Source of the DNA: a virus
Length of the DNA: 39,395 nucleotides
Direction: 5' to 3' (one strand)
IMG/VR virus record: IMGVR_UViG_3300032053_000195
Coordinates: 1-39,395 of that record
Part shown: piece by piece, positions 36,887 to 39,395 of the stretch
How the letters are laid out: every line of letters begins with the position of its first letter
Position numbering within the stretch: position 1 is the first letter of the stretch
Notes under the pieces: model-generated
Databases searched by the model: none
Told to the model about the DNA's origin: nothing
The model's input: the letters and a program-made list of their open reading frames with translations, nothing else
Position numbers and translations under genes: made by a program

Positions 36887-36938
36887 GAAAAAAATACAGT
36901 TTTATGGAAAATTTTTGGATGGGGCTAATTGGTGGAAT

Positions 36939-37199
36939 TTATTCGGTTTCTGAGGTGGGACCTGACTTTCCCTTAATAAGCCAGTCAAGACTAAGCCTGA
37001 ATTCTTCGCTGAACATAACCAAAAAACCAGTGTTTATGTGACCTTTTTTGGCCCAATTATGCAAAGTATTCGGAGAAAGACCTTTTAAAACGGCATAGTG
37101 ATTCATGGTTTTGTAGGGAGATTTTTTAATGGTTTCTCTCACCCTCGTGGAGATATCTTTTTTTTGTTTCGGTGTTAAGTCAAATTTTTTGCTTGACAT
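36939..37199 (-). CDS. CI-type repressor, short form
   Basis: The protein has 86 residues from the ATG at 37199, directly beside O2. Residues 30-75 (TMNHYAVLKGLSPNTLHNWA; NTGFLVMFSEEFRLSLDWLI) look like the DNA-binding domain of the phage CI repressor family, in which the closing SLDWLL motif is typical. There is no C-terminal peptidase/dimer domain, so classic RecA-triggered self-cleavage seems impossible. It lies leftward between two operators, as cI lies between OL and OR in lambda. A longer reading to 37307 crosses the promoter and is rejected. No Shine-Dalgarno is visible. Confidence 0.8.
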   Translation of the reverse strand: MSSKKFDLTPKQKKDISTRVRETIKKSPYKTMNHYAVLKGLSPNTLHNWAKKGHINTGFLVMFSEEFRLSLDWLIKGKSGPTSETE

Positions 37200-37221
37200 G
37201 ATATACCAAAGTTTGGTATAT
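37193..37221 (+). promoter_or_regulatory. Rightward early promoter PR with operator O2
   Basis: TTGACA (37193-37198), 17 bases, GTATAT (37216-37221), the same elements as PL in mirror image. The palindrome TATACCA-N5-TGGTATA (37202-37220, extended by one base pair each side) sits in the spacer and -10 box. The predicted start near 37228 is only about three bases before the ATG of the Cro-like gene, so that mRNA is nearly leaderless. The ATG of the CI-type gene also lies within this promoter, reading the other way. Confidence 0.87.
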
Positions 37222-37230
37222 AGCCAGATT

Positions 37231-37449
37231 ATGAACCAAATCGTATTCGCAAAAATGCTGAATAAGAAGAAGATAAACCAGGCGCAATTGGCAAGAAAAT
37301 TGAACATGAGTCCTCAACGGATTTGTGATATTCGATCGGGTCGCCTTGATGGATGGAAATATCGATCCAGGATTTGCCGATACCTTGGAGTTCCGGAAGA
37401 GATCCTATTCCCCGAAGATAAAAAGACTCAAAAATCATGCCAGGTTTAA
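37231..37449 (+). CDS. Cro-like HTH regulator
   Basis: The protein has 72 residues: MNQIVFAKMLNKKKINQAQL, then ARKLNMSPQRICDIRSGRLD and YLGVPEEILFPE, an XRE-type helix-turn-helix with little else. It starts ten bases after the PR -10 box and has no Shine-Dalgarno, so it is probably translated from a near-leaderless mRNA. Divergent from the CI-type gene and first in the rightward operon, it fits Cro. An in-frame start at 37129 would read through the promoter and opposing gene and is rejected. Confidence 0.83.
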   Translation: MNQIVFAKMLNKKKINQAQLARKLNMSPQRICDIRSGRLDGWKYRSRICRYLGVPEEILFPEDKKTQKSCQV

Positions 37450-37539
37450 CTCATGAAAGGTCTTGGAAATAGATGTTTTTTCATGTCAAATCATAAAATT
37501 GGGTAAACGGACAATATGTCAAATAATTGACAGATTTTG

Positions 37540-37713
37540 TCATTTTGCGACTGTTGAAAGAAAGAAACCAACACTCATGAAGCCGGTTAAGATGATATTA
37601 AATCCGCAGAGAATTTTAACCAATAAAGATTCTTCCTTTTTAAAAACCATCGACACCATTCGAATAATTAGATACGTGCTCAATATCAATCCAATTGCTG
37701 AGATGTTGAACAT
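37540..37713 (-). CDS. Two-span membrane peptide, antisense to the early rightward operon
   Basis: This 57-residue reading frame on the minus strand has AAAGGAGATAATTT right before its ATG and encodes two membrane helices: ISAIGLILSTYLIIRMVSMV and LLVKILCGFNIILTGFMSVG. The combination of a strong ribosome site and clean topology is convincing, while the plus-strand frame over the same bases (37463-37738) has no ribosome site or sensible protein. It is oriented against PR, so it would be expressed mainly in the lysogen; a superinfection-exclusion role would fit, but this is inference. Confidence 0.65.
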   Translation of the reverse strand: MFNISAIGLILSTYLIIRMVSMVFKKEESLLVKILCGFNIILTGFMSVGFFLSTVAK

Positions 37714-37748
37714 AAATTATCTCCTTTCTTGGAGGTAAACCATTTGCC

Positions 37749-37949
37749 ATGACGGTTCACGAATTCTGCAAGGCCAGACAGATCACCATCGGGCAGCTCG
37801 CCAAAGAGATCGGCTATAACTATGGGACGCTTAGAAATGTCTCCTCTGGTCATATGCGGGCCGGTCTCAAACTAATCCGGTCCCTGGAACGGATCTCTAA
37901 CGGAAAAATTTCCCTTAAGGATTTACGTCCCGATCTTTATACGACTTGA
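37749..37949 (+). CDS. Small HTH protein (Cro/YdaS-like)
   Basis: The protein has 66 residues: MTVHEFCKARQITIGQLAKE then IGYNYGTLRNVSSGHMRAGL and a tail ISNGKISLKDLRPDLYTT. The HTH followed by ISLKDLRPDLY is typical of small Cro or YdaS-type regulators. GGAGGT lies about 13 bases upstream of the ATG, longer than usual. Its position second in the rightward operon suggests a CII-like or accessory switch role. Confidence 0.78.
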   Translation: MTVHEFCKARQITIGQLAKEIGYNYGTLRNVSSGHMRAGLKLIRSLERISNGKISLKDLRPDLYTT

Positions 37950-37971
37950 TATTGCTTGTCAAGAAAAAAAT
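37936..37971 (-). promoter_or_regulatory. Possible leftward promoter with shared 16-mer
   Basis: TTGTCAAGAAAAAAAT at 37956-37971 is identical to 36880-36895, where it contains the -35 box and upstream A/T tract of PL. Here, on the minus strand, TTGACA is followed after only 15 bases by TATAAA. It could drive antisense transcription towards the membrane-peptide gene at 37540-37713, but the short spacer and missing operator make this weak. Confidence 0.3.
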
Positions 37972-38051
37972 GACACCGAGAATGTAAAAATGTGTACAGC
38001 TGGGAAAAATCAAGTAAAACGGGGTAATTTCATAACAGGGCTGGCCAAGAG

Positions 38052-38510
38052 ATGAAATGTCTATCTTGTGGAGGTTCAATCATTTGGAACCCCGGAAATT
38101 CGGTATTCCCGGCCGAACTAAAATGTCTGAATTGCGGAAGGAGACCCAACATGACAGAAGAAAAAACGAAAAAATGCTCAAATCCGAAGTGCGGAAAGAC
38201 CTTGCCTGCCACCGTCGAATGGTTTGGAAAGAGAACGATTTCACCTGATGGGCTAACGGGTCTTTGCAGGAAATGTCTACAAGACTATTCCAAAAATTAT
38301 CGCAAGGGAGAGACGGAAAAGACCCCAAAAAAGATTCGACGACAGAGCCAGGCAGGTCCGCCCTCCGGGCCGGGGATCCCTATGGGTCGGCGGTCATCTC
38401 GCAAAGAGCCTCTCACCACGGCGTCTCCGGAGGCGATCATTGCGGCCCTTCGGAAGGGCGTGGCCAGAGAGATCATCATCTTAATCGAAGACAGATTTGA
38501 AACGGTTTAG
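38052..38510 (+). CDS. Zinc-binding protein with two knuckle regions
   Basis: The protein has 152 residues. Residues 1-33 form one ribbon (CLSCGG...CLNCG). Residues 42-80 form a second (CSNPKCGKTLPATVEWFGKR...LCRKC), of the type found beside or in HNH-type phage proteins. The rest is basic and Pro/Ser-rich, with a final helix SPEAIIAALRKGVAREIIIL. An internal ATG at 38151 has AAGGAG seven bases upstream, better than the first ATG, so a 119-residue form lacking the first ribbon is likely too. It lies just before the replication gene and probably binds DNA. Confidence 0.75.
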   Translation: MKCLSCGGSIIWNPGNSVFPAELKCLNCGRRPNMTEEKTKKCSNPKCGKTLPATVEWFGKRTISPDGLTGLCRKCLQDYSKNYRKGETEKTPKKIRRQSQAGPPSGPGIPMGRRSSRKEPLTTASPEAIIAALRKGVAREIIILIEDRFETV

Positions 38511-38558
38511 TTCCTATGCAATCACTTGCAAGAATAGGAAATAAAGAAGGTAGATGGT

Positions 38559-39365
38559 ATGAAATCCAAAGATGATTGCTTAAAATGGTTTCCGCTTTGG
38601 AGAGATAAATGGATTTTTGGCTCCACGCGGATCGAACTCCAACATGACGAAAGGGCGATCTGGGTCGATTTCATGGCCCTTGCCTCGATGGATAGTGGTT
38701 TTATCAGGGCGAATACCGTTACGGCCTATCTCGTTCCACAACTGGCCGGACTTCTCTGCTGCAAGGAAGAGCTTTTGTTACGAAGCATAAAGCGTTTCCT
38801 TGAAACGGAAAAAATCAAAGAAACCGATTCCGGAATCTATTATCTTCTCAACTGGCAAGAGTTCCAATTAGGCGGTCGGCAGCGACGGAGGATTGAGGCC
38901 CACGCCAGAGAAATATCCGCAAGAGCGGACGCCATGGCCGGAAAATCGGACGCCATGTCCGAAACCGCGGCCTTAAATATAGATAAGATTAGACTAGATA
39001 AGAGTATAAAAAGAATAGGTCAAAAAAACTCGCCTGATGATTTCTCTCTCTTTTGGTCTTCCTATCCTAAAAAAGTAAAAAAGCAAAACGCGCTTAAGCA
39101 ATGGGAAAAAATTAAAGAGAAGCCAGCCATTGAAATGATCATCGATGCGCTTAATAAACAAATCACTTGCCGGGAACAATTACAACAAGACGGAAAGTTT
39201 TGTCCCGAATGGCAGGATCCGGAGCGATGGATTAAGAATCGTCGCTGGGAAGACGAAATGGAGGTGCAAGATGGAAAACCCCCAACAGACGTTGTTGCCG
39301 GGCGCTTATGGGAAATCGAACAGCGCCGAAAAAATAGAAACGGAACCCCTGACAAGAATTCCTGA
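38559..39365 (+). CDS. Phage replication initiator-like protein (DnaD/replisome organiser type)
   Basis: The protein has 268 residues. Residues 1-100 (LKWFPLWRDKWIFGSTRIEL; HDERAIWVDFMALASMDSGF; then LLCCKEELLLRSIKRFLETE) are a winged helix like the N-terminal domain of phage replisome organisers. After a linker, residues 165-235 (DDFSLFWSSYPKKVKKQNAL; then PEWQDPERWIKNRRWEDEM) match the C-terminal module found in many phage replication proteins, which contacts helicase loaders or ssDNA. No helicase gene is in the window, so it probably recruits the host replicative helicase. It lies in the usual early position. The next gene starts within its last 95 bases. Confidence 0.85.
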   Translation: MKSKDDCLKWFPLWRDKWIFGSTRIELQHDERAIWVDFMALASMDSGFIRANTVTAYLVPQLAGLLCCKEELLLRSIKRFLETEKIKETDSGIYYLLNWQEFQLGGRQRRRIEAHAREISARADAMAGKSDAMSETAALNIDKIRLDKSIKRIGQKNSPDDFSLFWSSYPKKVKKQNALKQWEKIKEKPAIEMIIDALNKQITCREQLQQDGKFCPEWQDPERWIKNRRWEDEMEVQDGKPPTDVVAGRLWEIEQRRKNRNGTPDKNS

Positions 39366-39395
39366 GCCACCCGAATCCTATATCGAGTTTAAATG
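39269..39395. repeat. Terminal direct repeat (right copy)
   Basis: Exact copy of bases 1-127; see the left copy. It shows that the ends join to form a circle. Confidence 0.95.
39271..39395 (+). CDS. 5' part of the gene at 3-488 (duplicated by the terminal repeat)
   Basis: The first 125 bases of the unknown gene next to rusA, cut off by the window end. Here its true upstream context is visible: GGAGGT ends five bases before the ATG, and the start lies inside the replication gene. It is not an additional gene. Confidence 0.85.
   Translation, partial: MENPQQTLLPGAYGKSNSAEKIETEPLTRIPEPPESYIEFK

Noticed and set aside
37129-37230. N-terminal extension of the Cro-like gene
   Set aside because: It would be read upstream of and through the PR promoter and over the CI-type gene start; the ATG at 37231 gives the HTH protein alone.
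37200-37307. 36-residue hydrophobic extension of the CI-type gene
   Set aside because: It would overlap the Cro-like coding region and promoter; the protein from 37199 is a normal HTH domain.
37463-37738. Plus-strand 91-codon frame
   Set aside because: No Shine-Dalgarno and an incoherent protein; the opposite strand holds a well-initiated two-helix membrane peptide.

Overview
The window is a complete circular genome of a temperate, tailed (siphovirus-type) bacteriophage. The first 127 bases are repeated exactly as the last 127 bases, which is how a circular molecule looks after k-mer assembly, so the unique length is 39,268 bp and genes run across the window edge. Strong Shine-Dalgarno sequences, a signal-peptide/membrane-protein lysis cassette with spanin-like proteins and the general gene families point to a Gram-negative bacterial host. 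A more precise host (perhaps Desulfobacterota or a neighbouring phylum) is only a guess from protein flavour.

Layout. (1) 36.85-37.95 kb holds a lambda-like genetic switch: a leftward CI-type helix-turn-helix gene lies between two near-identical operators (TATACCA-N5-TGGTATA), each embedded in a TTGACA-N17-GTATAT promoter. One promoter fires leftward (PL) and the other rightward (PR) into a small Cro-like gene that would be almost leaderless. (2) Rightward from PR come regulators, a zinc protein and a replication-initiator-like protein. Across the circle junction follow an unknown gene, a RusA resolvase, a zinc ribbon and a gpZ-like minor tail protein (1-1.7 kb). (3) 1.8-11.5 kb is the packaging and head module: small and large terminase, an unusual glycosyltransferase-methyltransferase fusion, a small HTH gene, a gpW/DUF6148-like connector, a lambda-type portal, an S49 protease, a scaffold with a nested start, a decoration protein and a Mu gpT-type major capsid protein followed by a strong terminator. 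(4) 11.5-22.6 kb is the tail module: joining protein, probable tail terminator, tail tube, G/GT chaperones with a -1 frameshift on an A8 run, a short tape measure, a fibre with five 82-residue repeats, a glycine-rich fibre, and baseplate/hub proteins with a discoidin-like domain. (5) 22.6-25.0 kb is the lysis module.

(6) Everything from 36.8 kb down to 25.06 kb is read leftward from PL, in tightly packed, often ATGA-overlapping genes. From promoter to end these are small Cys-rich proteins, a secreted Gln/Gly-rich protein and a Flp-type pilin-like protein, a pentapeptide-repeat protein, many small membrane or zinc proteins separated by three arrays of NNGCC pentamers, a Gp37/Gp68 (DUF5131) protein, a ParB-like protein without ParA, HTH proteins, a DNA methyltransferase remnant, a tyrosine integrase and an ASCH protein. 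The integrase-ASCH pair abuts a 3'-tRNA-like sequence that is almost certainly attP.

Most interesting points: the Flp-pilin-like and secreted protein pair, the pentamer arrays, the mirrored leaderless switch, the glycosyltransferase-methyltransferase fusion inside the head operon, a zinc-protein gene interrupted by one in-frame UAA, and the overlapping spanin-like genes. All functional names are read from motifs by eye; no database search was possible.
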